Below, in pieces: positions 26,982 to 36,400 of a DNA stretch of 64,000 bases. Under the pieces are notes generated by a model. The model searched no databases. It was not told the DNA's origin and saw only the letters and a program-made list of their open reading frames with translations. How positions within the stretch are numbered: the first letter of the stretch is position 1; every line of letters begins with the position of its first letter. The position numbers and the translations under genes are program-made. Origin of the DNA: Pandoraea aquatica (GTDB taxonomy: Bacteria > Pseudomonadota > Gammaproteobacteria > Burkholderiales > Burkholderiaceae); the NCBI RefSeq assembly GCF_902459565.1, contig NZ_CABPSN010000005.1, forward strand, positions 124,001 to 188,000, read 5' to 3'.

Positions 26982-27911
26982 ATGACACCCGCCATCAACG
27001 AAAGCCGCCTGTCGTATCTGTTCGAAGCCGTCCAGTGCGGCACGGTGCGCGCCGCCGCCGACAGACTCGACATCGCCCCGTCCGCCGTCAGTCGCCAGAT
27101 CGCCCTGCTGGAGGCCGAACTGGCGCTGCCACTCATCGAACGTCACAAGCGCGGGGTTCACCTGACGCAAGCCGGACGTCTGCTCATGGAGTACTACCGC
27201 GAGCAGCGCGCGCACCAGGAGGACTTGCTCGCCAAGCTTCAGGAAGTGCGTGGACTGCGACGCGGCCACATTCGGCTGGCCGTCGGCGAGGGCTTCGTCA
27301 GCGATCTGATGGGTGCGCCGCTGCAATTCTTCTGCAAACGCTATCCGGACATCACCCTGACACTCGATCTGGCCGGGACGAACGAAGTCATGCGGCTCGT
27401 GGCGGAAGACGATGCGGACATCGGACTCGTCTACAACCCGCCGGCCGAACCCAAGATCGTCTCGCGCGCTCAACTGGCGCAACCAGTGCACGCGATCGTC
27501 GCCCCCGGTTCGCCGCTCATCGAGAAGGCCGACAAGCTCGGCACGCTCACGCTCGACGCGCTCTACGATGTGCCGCTCGCGCTCATGCATGGCTCGTACG
27601 GCACACGTCAACTGATGGAACTGGCCGAGCAGTCGGAGAAGCACCGGCTCATTCCAACGGTCACAACCAATTCGATTTCCGTGCTCAAGCACTTCGTGCG
27701 GGCCGGTCTTGGCGCGACGTTCTTGCCGACGTTTGCCGTCTCGCAGGAAATCGACGCCGGCGTGCTGCGCGCCTTGCCCATCGATCATCCGATTCTCAGC
27801 AGTGCCGAGGCGCACCTGATCACGCGCGCCGGACGACGCTTGTCCGGTGCCGCCAATCGCTTGCTCACGCACCTCGCCAGCAAGATGGAAGCCTTTGGCG
27901 CGCCGGACTGA
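26982..27911 (+). CDS. LysR-family regulator of VOC/hydroxyacid cluster
   Basis: This 309-residue LysR protein starts with the HTH (LSYLFEAVQCGTVRAAADRL, then DIAPSAVSRQIALLEAELAL). The effector-binding domain is complete (for example MHGSYGTRQLMELAE). It is divergently transcribed from the VOC gene, 173 bp apart, an arrangement typical of LysR regulators acting on their neighbours. The cognate inducer is presumably a metabolite of that cluster. Confidence 0.92.
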   Translation: MTPAINESRLSYLFEAVQCGTVRAAADRLDIAPSAVSRQIALLEAELALPLIERHKRGVHLTQAGRLLMEYYREQRAHQEDLLAKLQEVRGLRRGHIRLAVGEGFVSDLMGAPLQFFCKRYPDITLTLDLAGTNEVMRLVAEDDADIGLVYNPPAEPKIVSRAQLAQPVHAIVAPGSPLIEKADKLGTLTLDALYDVPLALMHGSYGTRQLMELAEQSEKHRLIPTVTTNSISVLKHFVRAGLGATFLPTFAVSQEIDAGVLRALPIDHPILSSAEAHLITRAGRRLSGAANRLLTHLASKMEAFGAPD

Positions 27912-28524
27912 CACGCCCGAGCCGCCGGCCAAAACGGACGACTGAAACGTCCCCACGAGACTTTTCGCCATAGAAATGTCACGCCGGACGCATTCTGGTT
28001 GCTGGCGCGCAACAGTCGAAAAACTAAGCCTTTCCCTGATGTTGCGTCGGGAGGAATTCGGATATAAAGAAGCCAATCAGGCGAAGGTGCGTTCGCTTCA
28101 CATTACGAGTATTACGAATTCGTACGTAATGCGAACTTTATCGGCCCGCAGACCGGGTTCGCTACGCCCCTTCCCGCCACGCATTCCGGTCGAATGGTCT
28201 CGCGCATGTTGCGTGGCCGCAGACCCAACGCCAGTGGACTGCCATGACGACGATCTCTGAAAACCAGAGCGTAACGTTTGACATGTTCGAACTATCCGTC
28301 ATGGATATGCAGAACGTGCAGGCATCACTCGCAACCGGCCGCGTTCCCCCACGCGGCGCCCGTTGCTCAGGCGTCCCCGCTTGCCGATTTCTCGTCATTC
28401 GTAACGATATTTCAGGCTTTTCCGCCGAGGTCTCTGCACGCCCCCGCGCGGGCGTGTCGCGACGACGACGGGCATAACCACGCAAAAGAAGGTGCGGGGC
28501 AAAACGCAACCTGGGGAGCAGATC
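27912..28524. other. Intergenic region upstream of porin
   Basis: This 613-bp stretch has lower GC than its neighbours and no convincing gene. Short open frames exist but have no family features. It carries a large inverted repeat at 28091-28136 and probably the porin promoter. Confidence 0.55.
28091..28136. promoter_or_regulatory. Large dyad in porin upstream region
   Basis: GTTCG...CATTACG (28091-28107) is mirrored by CGTAATG and CGAAC (28125-28136). The centre contains the palindrome TACGAATTCGTA (28113-28124). It is about 390 bp upstream of the porin, so it may be a regulator site or a structured leader. Confidence 0.5.
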
Positions 28525-29589
28525 ATGAAGAAGAAGCTCATTGCAGCAAGCCTGCTTTGCGGCATCGGTACGTTTGCGCACGCGCAAACGAGCGTGCAAC
28601 TCTACGGCCGCGTCGATGGCGGCTTTCAGTTCATGAACAATTTGCAGGATGGTAACGGCGGCACCGCCTCGCGCTTCAGCGCACAGGGCGGCGACTACGG
28701 CACCAGCCTGTTCGGCCTGCGAGGCTACGAAGATCTCGGACAGGGATTGCATGCGGTATTCAATCTGGAAGGCGGCTTCCAGTTGATGAACGGCTACAAC
28801 AACAACGGCTCGGGTTCCATCTTCGACCGTCGTGCCCTGGTTGGCTTCAACTCCCGCTCGTGGGGCCAGTTGACACTCGGGCGCAACCTGTTCATCAGCA
28901 ATGGTGTCTGGGACTTCGATCCGTTCCAGCAGCAGGCCTTCTCGTCGGCGTCGCTCGTGCGTGGACGCAACTGGCCGCAGGCCAGCAATACCGTCAACTA
29001 TCAAAGCCCGAACTGGCGCGGGTTCGATATTGCCGGTCAGTACGCCTTCTCCAACATCGCAGGGCAATTCAACAACGGCCGTGGGATGGGCGCGCAGTTG
29101 ACGTACACGCACGACCGGTTCCAGTTGCGCGCGTTGTATGACGAAATTCGCGACACCAACGGACGCTTCACCGACGTGTTCGCCACCTCGCGGGAATACT
29201 TCGCCGGGGCGAATATCTTCCTGAATCGCTTCACGATCTCGCTGGGCTACACGCACATGTCCGCACCGGACGCACCGGCCCCGAGCTTCGCCACACGCGC
29301 CGACCATTACTGGGCGGGCGTGAAGTATCAGGCGACGGCCGTGTGGGCAGCGAACGCAGCCGTCTATCACGTGAACGTGCCGGGCGGCTTCGGACACGCC
29401 ACGATGGCCGAACTGGGCACCACCTACAACCTCTCGAAACGTACCTTCCTGTACGGCACGATCGCGTATGTGATGAACAGCTCGGGCCAGAGCTTCTCGG
29501 TGGCAGCGATTCCGAGCGACTCGCTGGACAACCCGCCTGCGGGCAAGAACCAGATGGGCGCCTATATCGGGGTGTCGCACTCGTTCTGA
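28525..29589 (+). CDS. Outer-membrane porin (Gram-negative trimeric type)
   Basis: This 354-residue general porin of the beta-proteobacterial OmpC-like family has a signal peptide (MKKKLIAASLLCGIGTFAHA). The mature start, QTSVQLYGRVDGGFQF, is typical (QSSVTLYG-type). GLRGYEDLGQGLHAVFNLEGGF and RRALVGFNSRSWGQLTLGR are conserved porin blocks, and it ends in Phe (GVSHSF). ATG 28525 follows GGGGAGCA. A rho-independent terminator follows. It allows passive diffusion of small solutes and probably serves the nearby catabolic units, but any specificity is unknown. Confidence 0.94.
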   Translation: MKKKLIAASLLCGIGTFAHAQTSVQLYGRVDGGFQFMNNLQDGNGGTASRFSAQGGDYGTSLFGLRGYEDLGQGLHAVFNLEGGFQLMNGYNNNGSGSIFDRRALVGFNSRSWGQLTLGRNLFISNGVWDFDPFQQQAFSSASLVRGRNWPQASNTVNYQSPNWRGFDIAGQYAFSNIAGQFNNGRGMGAQLTYTHDRFQLRALYDEIRDTNGRFTDVFATSREYFAGANIFLNRFTISLGYTHMSAPDAPAPSFATRADHYWAGVKYQATAVWAANAAVYHVNVPGGFGHATMAELGTTYNLSKRTFLYGTIAYVMNSSGQSFSVAAIPSDSLDNPPAGKNQMGAYIGVSHSF

Positions 29590-29615
29590 CGACGGCAACG
29601 CATCACGGAAACGAC

Positions 29616-29649
29616 AAACCGCCCGGCATCGACCGGGCGGTTTGCTTTT
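29616..29649. terminator. Terminator between porin and autotransporter 1
   Basis: AAACCGCCCGG and CCGGGCGGTTT form an 11-bp stem around CATCGA. T-rich sequence follows on both strands, so it may serve both convergent genes. Confidence 0.88.
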
Positions 29650-29706
29650 GGGGGGGGGCCTGCGTTTTCGTGACTCGCGCGCTGGCGCTTGTCCTTGATG
29701 TTGGCG

Positions 29707-32700
29707 TCAGAACATATATTTGACCGTCACGCCGCCTGCGAAAGCCTTCTCCCCCGAGCGCAGGCTCAGATTGCCGCCGACATGGGCGTTCAGTTGCCGT
29801 GTGATGCGCACGTCAGCACCGAGATCGGCGGTGAAGATATCGCGTCCGAGCTTGACACCCCTTACCGTGAACGCGCGCGGCGCGCCATAGATGGCGTTCG
29901 TGAGACTGCTTTGCGTGTCGCCGAACTCGTGCTCATACGCCAGCCGTAACGACGGAATCACGCTGCCGCCGCTCGTGTTCACCAGCTCGCGCCACAGACG
30001 CACGCCGAGAATGGCCCGTCGCGAGTTGCTGATCTGCGAGCCGACGTGCAACCCGTTGTTACCCTGTCCAGCGTCCCGGTCCGTTTCGTCATAGCCGTTC
30101 AGACGCGTCGAGGCGATCCGCATGCCGATGAACGGGTCGACGTTCATACCCGAGGCCAGTACACGCTGACCGACTTCACCAAACAGGCCGAGCGTACGCC
30201 CGCTGGTCTTGCCCGTGACGCGAGCCGACACGTCGCGTGCCGCGACGGTACGGTCGGTCGTCACGTTATGGTTGGTGAAGAAGACGCCGCCGTTGGCGAA
30301 CCAGCGCGCGTCGCTCAGATACGAGCCGTACAGGCCGACGCTGGCGCTTCTGACGCTGGCATCACCCGGCAAATCGTCGGCGCGCGAGGTTCGGCTGCCC
30401 AGCCCGAACGAAACGCCCACGAGCGCGTTCTGATTAAGACGTCGGTCGATGCCGAAAGCGCCGTCGATGCCCGACGTGGAGAAGCCTTGTTGACCGTCAC
30501 TCCGACTCGCGCCCGCCCCCTTGAACGAGCCCCAGACGGACGTGCCGTTCTGGCCCGCACGTTGCCCGTTGGTGGTGTTGCAGTCGGGTAGCGAACCGCC
30601 CGCGAGCATGCGCGTCTGCATGCTGCTGCGGAAGGCGTCGGAGGCACTGTAGGCGGCGTCTGCGTTGTTCGCGAGCGACTCGCCCGAGAGCATTCGTGCG
30701 GCGCGTCGTTGTTCGGCTGACCCTGCGGGGAGCATCACCAACTGACCGAGGACCGCACCGCCGACCCGGCCGTCGATGATGTCGTTGAGCGTCACGCCCT
30801 GAAGCGACGCCAGCACGCCTTGCTCGTTGCCCGAGTACGGCGCATCGGGATCGAGAAACCCGATCTCCTTGCCCGGATCGATGATGACGTCACCGCCACC
30901 GCCCCCGCCGCCCCCGCCGCCGCCGCCCTCGCCCGGCTCCGTGGGAATGCTGCCGTAGTCGACTTCGCCGAGTTTCACGTCGGCGTTAGGGCCGGGCACC
31001 ACGACCTGAATCTTCTTGTCGAGCAACTCCTTGGGGGTGACCGATTCGTCGATGGGACGCAGCACGATTTTCGTCTTCGTGAAGTCACCGTCCTTGTTCA
31101 CTTCGATGGTGCCGCGATGAATGCCGTCGGCGTCCTTCTTCGCATCGGATTCGATTCGCGATTTATCGCCCTTCGACGCGTAGGAATCGATCACCAGCTT
31201 GTAGCCGTGGAGTTTGAGCGTCCCGGCATTCTCGAATTTCTTGACGTCGTAGACGTCGTTGGCGAGCGAGATCGTGCCGGGCTCGGCGAGCGCAAGCAGT
31301 CCGGTGCCCAGCGCGTTGCGATGCGCGGCGGTCAGCGTGCCGTTCTCGACGCTCAGCGAGTCGATGCCGCTCTGGTCGCCGCTGAAGGTGAGATTGCCGG
31401 TGCCGACTTTGGTGACGTTGGCACCGGGCGAGCCCAGGACGTCCTTCCCGATCTCTCCCGCGAACGTTTCATCACGGCCGAGGGCGCCGATGCGAAGCCA
31501 TGTGTTACCCGTGCCGACACGCCCCTTCCCGCTCAGCGAGCCGAGCGTAAGCGTTGGCGCTTTGGTGTCGCCGTTTGTATCAGGGGATTTGATCTCCGCG
31601 ACGTTGAGATAACCGTTGTCCAGCGCGACGGCGGCGTTGTCTGCCGTCGTCTTCCCGCTCATGTCGACCATGCCACGGCTGACGATACTCATGCGCTCCA
31701 GATCCGTGTCTTCGAGCGTCACGGTGCCACGCTGATCGTTGTCGACGTGCGCATCTCCCCCTTTCGCGCCGATGAATTCCAGGTGGTCCTGATTTCGAAT
31801 CTTCGCATTGGCAGCGTTCGCGCCTTTGTCGAACAATCCGTAGCCGCCAGACGCAATGGAGATCTGGCTAGTGCCTGCGTTTGTGTCCTTCAGAAACCGG
31901 ACTTGCCCCTTGTCCCGGACATCGATGGTCGCGCCCCCCGAACTCGTGCCTTCGCCGAATTCGATGACACCGCCCTTCTTGTCGTCTGCCGGTTGATCGC
32001 CCTTGGAGAGGCCGGCGACCAGAGAAATGTTCGTCGCATCTTTGTCGATGCCCGGGCCGCCCTTGAAATTCAACGTACCGTTTGTGCCGACATCGATACC
32101 GAGCCGCCCCTTGCCGTCGATGCCTTCGTAGACGTTCAGTGACCCGTTATCCACATAGGCCGTATGAGAAGCGCCGTCCATCGCCCGGATCAGCCCTACC
32201 TCGCGCACTCGATTGGGGGCCCCTTCGATGGCATCGGACTCAAATCCCGAACGTTGCGAGATTTCCAGCGTGGCGTCCTTTGTGATGAGCGTCTCCCCGT
32301 CCTGAGGACGGTCCGCATCCGCCATGAAGTCAATGAGATGCTTATCGTTCCAGGTAGTCCGCTGGCTGGGATCGCTGGTGTCTCGCGGGCTCAGTTCCCG
32401 CGTTTTAGACAGACGTTCCGCCTCAGCCCCCTCCGGCACGTGCTCCCAGCGGTCTTTCTTGTACGACAGCGAGTCGTTCAGGTGTTCCGCGTCGGTCAGG
32501 TCCTTGGCTGACGCAGTCCACGCATCACCATCTTTGCGGATTTCGGCGACCAGATCCGCCTTTTCCGTCGGGTCCGTGGGTGTCGCGCTTCCGTTGAGCT
32601 TGTCTACCTTCTCTTTCAACGCATTCAATTCATCCAGACGATATTGCTGTGACGGAGTAGGCTGCCCCTGACCGATTTCGGTTTTCAGCGCGTCAATTTT

Positions 32701-33024
32701 CGCTTGCAAGTCATCTGATGTTTTCGACAAAACTTCTTTTAATTTGGCGTCATCCGTCCAATTAGACAAAGGCTCATGCAATGGAAAGCCCACCTCAACA
32801 ATAAACTTCTTATCCAAATTGTCCTGCCGCTTTTCCTTCAGATCGGAATTCGATTGCTCGACAAGTGTGTTCAATCGTTCAAGCCGCTCCTCTTTGATGC
32901 TCTTATCGAGCGGGATTGCCGCCAATGTCGGCGGCGGCAGGCCCATCGCTACCACAGCGGCAGCTACAGCCAAGCAAACTCGTGTCTGACACAGCGCATA
33001 CGACTTCGGACGATTCCCTCGCAT
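29707..33024 (-). CDS. Autotransporter 1 (type V secreted passenger plus beta-barrel)
   Basis: This is a 1105-residue autotransporter: a signal peptide (about residues 1-35), a long passenger and a C-terminal beta-barrel. The passenger begins with a helical, charged region of about 200 residues, then repeated beta-strand stretches (LTLGSLSGKGRVGTGNTWLR, VTKVGTGNLTFSGDQSG). A Gly run near residue 710 precedes the linker (GVLASLQGVTLNDI). The last about 280 residues form the translocating barrel (SVWGSFKGAGASRS to a terminal YMF). ATG 33024 follows AGGAG. It is a paralogue of the next gene (shared linker, barrel and many strand motifs). The function of the exposed domain is unknown; adhesion is possible. 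Confidence 0.9.
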   Translation of the reverse strand: MRGNRPKSYALCQTRVCLAVAAAVVAMGLPPPTLAAIPLDKSIKEERLERLNTLVEQSNSDLKEKRQDNLDKKFIVEVGFPLHEPLSNWTDDAKLKEVLSKTSDDLQAKIDALKTEIGQGQPTPSQQYRLDELNALKEKVDKLNGSATPTDPTEKADLVAEIRKDGDAWTASAKDLTDAEHLNDSLSYKKDRWEHVPEGAEAERLSKTRELSPRDTSDPSQRTTWNDKHLIDFMADADRPQDGETLITKDATLEISQRSGFESDAIEGAPNRVREVGLIRAMDGASHTAYVDNGSLNVYEGIDGKGRLGIDVGTNGTLNFKGGPGIDKDATNISLVAGLSKGDQPADDKKGGVIEFGEGTSSGGATIDVRDKGQVRFLKDTNAGTSQISIASGGYGLFDKGANAANAKIRNQDHLEFIGAKGGDAHVDNDQRGTVTLEDTDLERMSIVSRGMVDMSGKTTADNAAVALDNGYLNVAEIKSPDTNGDTKAPTLTLGSLSGKGRVGTGNTWLRIGALGRDETFAGEIGKDVLGSPGANVTKVGTGNLTFSGDQSGIDSLSVENGTLTAAHRNALGTGLLALAEPGTISLANDVYDVKKFENAGTLKLHGYKLVIDSYASKGDKSRIESDAKKDADGIHRGTIEVNKDGDFTKTKIVLRPIDESVTPKELLDKKIQVVVPGPNADVKLGEVDYGSIPTEPGEGGGGGGGGGGGGDVIIDPGKEIGFLDPDAPYSGNEQGVLASLQGVTLNDIIDGRVGGAVLGQLVMLPAGSAEQRRAARMLSGESLANNADAAYSASDAFRSSMQTRMLAGGSLPDCNTTNGQRAGQNGTSVWGSFKGAGASRSDGQQGFSTSGIDGAFGIDRRLNQNALVGVSFGLGSRTSRADDLPGDASVRSASVGLYGSYLSDARWFANGGVFFTNHNVTTDRTVAARDVSARVTGKTSGRTLGLFGEVGQRVLASGMNVDPFIGMRIASTRLNGYDETDRDAGQGNNGLHVGSQISNSRRAILGVRLWRELVNTSGGSVIPSLRLAYEHEFGDTQSSLTNAIYGAPRAFTVRGVKLGRDIFTADLGADVRITRQLNAHVGGNLSLRSGEKAFAGGVTVKYMF

Positions 33025-33359
33025 TCGACAACTCCTATTCAATTCGCCTCAAATGATGAATTCCCTCATCACGCTTCAGACAGTGGCTTCTCGGCCGCCA
33101 TCGTTCCGGCAAATTCTGGAGTCGAATGATTCGAATACTTCCGATATCAATGCGCTTTGGTACTTCACCCAACCGTCACCAACAATTCGAATAGACGTCA
33201 AATCCCAATACGATTGATTTTAAATTTCAATTAATCGCTCATACTCAAATGCGTTTTATCCGTCATCGTCCCAAACGGACGTCGGCGTGACGCTCGGACA
33301 CCACATGTCGCCCATGCAATTGCGGCATTTCCTCCGATGACTTTTGAAGTCTACGAACG
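33025..33359. other. Upstream region of autotransporter 1
   Basis: This 335-bp AT-richer region lies between the two autotransporter genes. It has no gene. It contains a palindrome, TCGAATGATTCGA (33122-33134), and an AT-rich dyad near 33211-33237. It probably holds the autotransporter 1 promoter. Confidence 0.6.
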
Positions 33360-33396
33360 AAAAAACCCGCCGCGTCCTTTCGGACACGACGGGTTT
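33360..33396 (-). terminator. Terminator of autotransporter 2
   Basis: An imperfect stem (AAACCCG-C-CG...CG-A-CGGGTTT) is followed on the minus strand by six T's. It sits about 48 bp downstream of the autotransporter 2 stop. Confidence 0.88.
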
Positions 33397-33444
33397 CGTC
33401 GCTACACTCAGACGGGCCGCAACAGATGCGGCCCGGCACATCGC

Positions 33445-36400
33445 TTAGAAGCGGTACTTCGCCGAGATACCGCCGCCCAGCGCGCTCTCGCCCTGACGCA
33501 CACTGACATTGCCGCCGACGTGGACGTTGAGTCGCTTCTTCAGTTGCACATCGACACCCAGATCCGCCGTGAAGACATCGCGTCCCAGCTTCGCGCCTTT
33601 CACGCTGAACGCACGCGGTGCGCCGTACAGCGAATTCGTCAGGCTCGCCTGCGTATTGCCGAACTCATGCTCGTACGCGAGACGCAGCATCGGCGTCACC
33701 TTGCCGCCATCGAAGTTGATCACGTCACGCGAGAAGCGCACGCCCAGCACGCTGCGCGCCGACGTCTGCGATTGCGCACCGACCTTCAGTCCGTCGTTGC
33801 CGCCCGCAGTGTCGCGGTTCGTTTCGTCGAAGGCGTTCAGACGCGTGGACGCAAAGCGCAGGCCAATCGAAGGGTCGACGTTGAAGCCTGCCACATCGAA
33901 ACGCTTGCCGATCTCGCCGAATGCGCCGAACGTGTTACCGCTCGTCTTGCCCGACAGACGCGCCGACGCGTTGCGTGCCGCCACCGTGCGGTCCGTCGTC
34001 ACGCTGTGATTCGTGTACGACACGCCACCACCGACGAATACGTTGGCGTCGTTCAGATGCGAGCCGTACAGACCGACGCTCACGCTGTTGATCTTCGACT
34101 CGCCCGGCATGCCCTTCGCCTTCGAGTTCTGGTTGCCCATGCCGACCGACGCGCCCACGACCGTGCTGTTGCCGATACGCTTGTCGACCCCGATTGCGCC
34201 ATCGATGCCGCGAACGTCGAACGACAGGGCATCGCCGCGTTGTGAGGTGTTGCCACCCGAGAACGATGCCCAGCCTGCGATGCCGTGGCTGTCGGCATTC
34301 GACCCGTTAGCGGTCTTGTCGTCGAACATTGCGCCGCCCGCCAGCATGCGCGACTGCATACCGCGCTGGAATGCCGTTGTCGCGCCTTGCGCGGCGAGCG
34401 CGTTGTTCGCCAGCGACTCACCCGAGAGCAGGCTGGCCGAGCGGCGCTGTTCGTCCGAGCCCGCCGTTTGCAGCGCCATCTCTGAGAGGACTTTGCCGCC
34501 GATCCTGCCCGAGGTCAGATCGCCCACCGTGACGCCGTTGACCGATGCCAGCACCGCCTGTTCGTTCGCGCTGTAGTTGCCGTCGGTCGCCAGGTACTGC
34601 ACGACGTTCTGGCTGGTGATAACGCCCGAAGGGTCCGACGGATCGGTAGGACCAGTAGGATCGGTGGGTTTAGTCGGGTCGGTGGGGTCGGTCGTCGTGG
34701 TCGGATCGGTCGGATCCTCCGCCTTCCCGCCGACGATGCTGCCGATCGTGACCTTGCCGAGCTTGGCCGTTTTCCCAGCCGCGACACTCACTACGCCGAG
34801 CTTGTCCTGAACGTCGGCCAGCGTGATGTCATTGGCAACGGTGACGTCGATGGCGGTGTTCGTGAAGTCGCTGTCTTCCGAGACCTGAATCGCACCACTC
34901 GCGACGTCCGCCCCCACGCGCGCCACATGCGATTTGAGCTTTGCGCCCGCTTTCGACGTGTACTTGTTCACCGCCAGCTTGCTCGTGCCCAGATCGATCT
35001 GACCGGCGTTGTCGATGTGGCCCACACCGTCGACATCGGACGCCAACTTGATGGCACCTCGCTCCGTTACCGTCACGGTACCCGCGCCCAACGCCTTCGC
35101 ATGTGCCGCCGTCACGCTACCGCCTTCGACACGCAGGCTGGCAACGCCGCTCTGATCGCCACCCAGCGTCAGATTGCCGGTACCGGCCTTGACGACATCC
35201 GAGCCGGTCGCCGCCGAAGCTTGCGTGTTCGACTTGGCGGCGCGTCGCAGCGTGTCCGCCTTCGCGCCGGAAGACGCGTCCTCGCGCACGATCTGACCGT
35301 CGAAAATGTCGTCTTCGTTACGCTCGCCCAACACCAGCTTCGTGTCTCCCGTGACGATCCGGCCGGTACCGCTCAGCGAACCGATGGACAACGTCTTCTC
35401 GGCCTTGCGTCCCGGTGCCTGCGCCTCGATATCCGCGATGTTCAGCTTGCCGCCCAGCATTTCGATTCGTGCGCCGTTCGCCTGCGTATTCCCCCGCAGC
35501 TTGACGACGCCGACGTTGGCCAATCCGAGTTGTTGCAGATCCGAATCGAGCACGTCCACCTGAGCGTCCACACCATTGATCAACGTGGCCGATCCGCCCT
35601 TCGTCTTGTCCATCTGGATCCGGCCCAGGTTGACGAGTTCGGCGCGCTGAAGATCGGTGTCCTGGAACGTCGTCAGCCCGCTCGCCGTATTCACGATATC
35701 GGCGCGACCGGCCTGTGCCCCCGCCTCGAACGTCAGCGTCCCGCTGTTCTCGATGCTTGCGGCGGCGGCATTTGCCGCGTGGAGCGTGGCACTTGCCCCC
35801 TGTGCAATGTCGATATCGCTGATGCCTGCGTCGGCACCCTCGGCGAAATGCAGGCTTCCACCTTGTTTCAGGATGATCTCTGCCGTGCCCGAGCTCGTAC
35901 GCTTGCCAAACTCGATCGCGCCGCCATCAGGGGATCCCTTCTCGCTGCGTACAGCCCACAGTGTCACGTCGCCTGCATCCGACGACACGCCGACACCGTC
36001 GTCGGCAAAGTAAAGCTTGCCGCCCTTACCGACCGTGATATCGAGTCGGCCATCCCCGCCAATCTCCTGATGAACGTTCAACGTGCCACCGTCGACGCGC
36101 ACATCGTGGTTTGCAGACCTGCGTGCGTGGAGTGTGCCTATGTCGCGCACGCCGCCGGTTCCAGCAATCGCGTCCGATTCCTCTCCCGAGCGGCGCGTCA
36201 GTTCGAGGATGCTGTCCTTTCCGATCACGTCATGGGTATCGGTTACGCCATCGTCGCCCATGAAGTTGGTCAGGTTCTTGTCGCTCCACGTGAGCACGTC
36301 CTGATGCTTGGCCGCGCCGGGCGTCGTTGCATCCAACTGGCGTGTGTTCTTGAGTGCGTTCAGTTCGGCCTCGGAATCGACATCTCTCACGCGGGCGTCC

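Noticed and set aside
28244-28477. Short open frame upstream of the porin
   Set aside because: No ribosome site or recognisable feature; more likely leader or promoter sequence.
29650-29658. Run of nine G after the porin terminator, possible phase-variable tract
   Set aside because: It lies in the gap after the porin stop and terminator and after the autotransporter stop on the other strand, so slippage would not alter a reading frame or a promoter.
30820-32142. Long plus-strand open frame opposite autotransporter 1
   Set aside because: It is the shadow of the high-GC coding strand; residue composition (Arg, Val, His rich) and lack of ribosome site argue against a gene.
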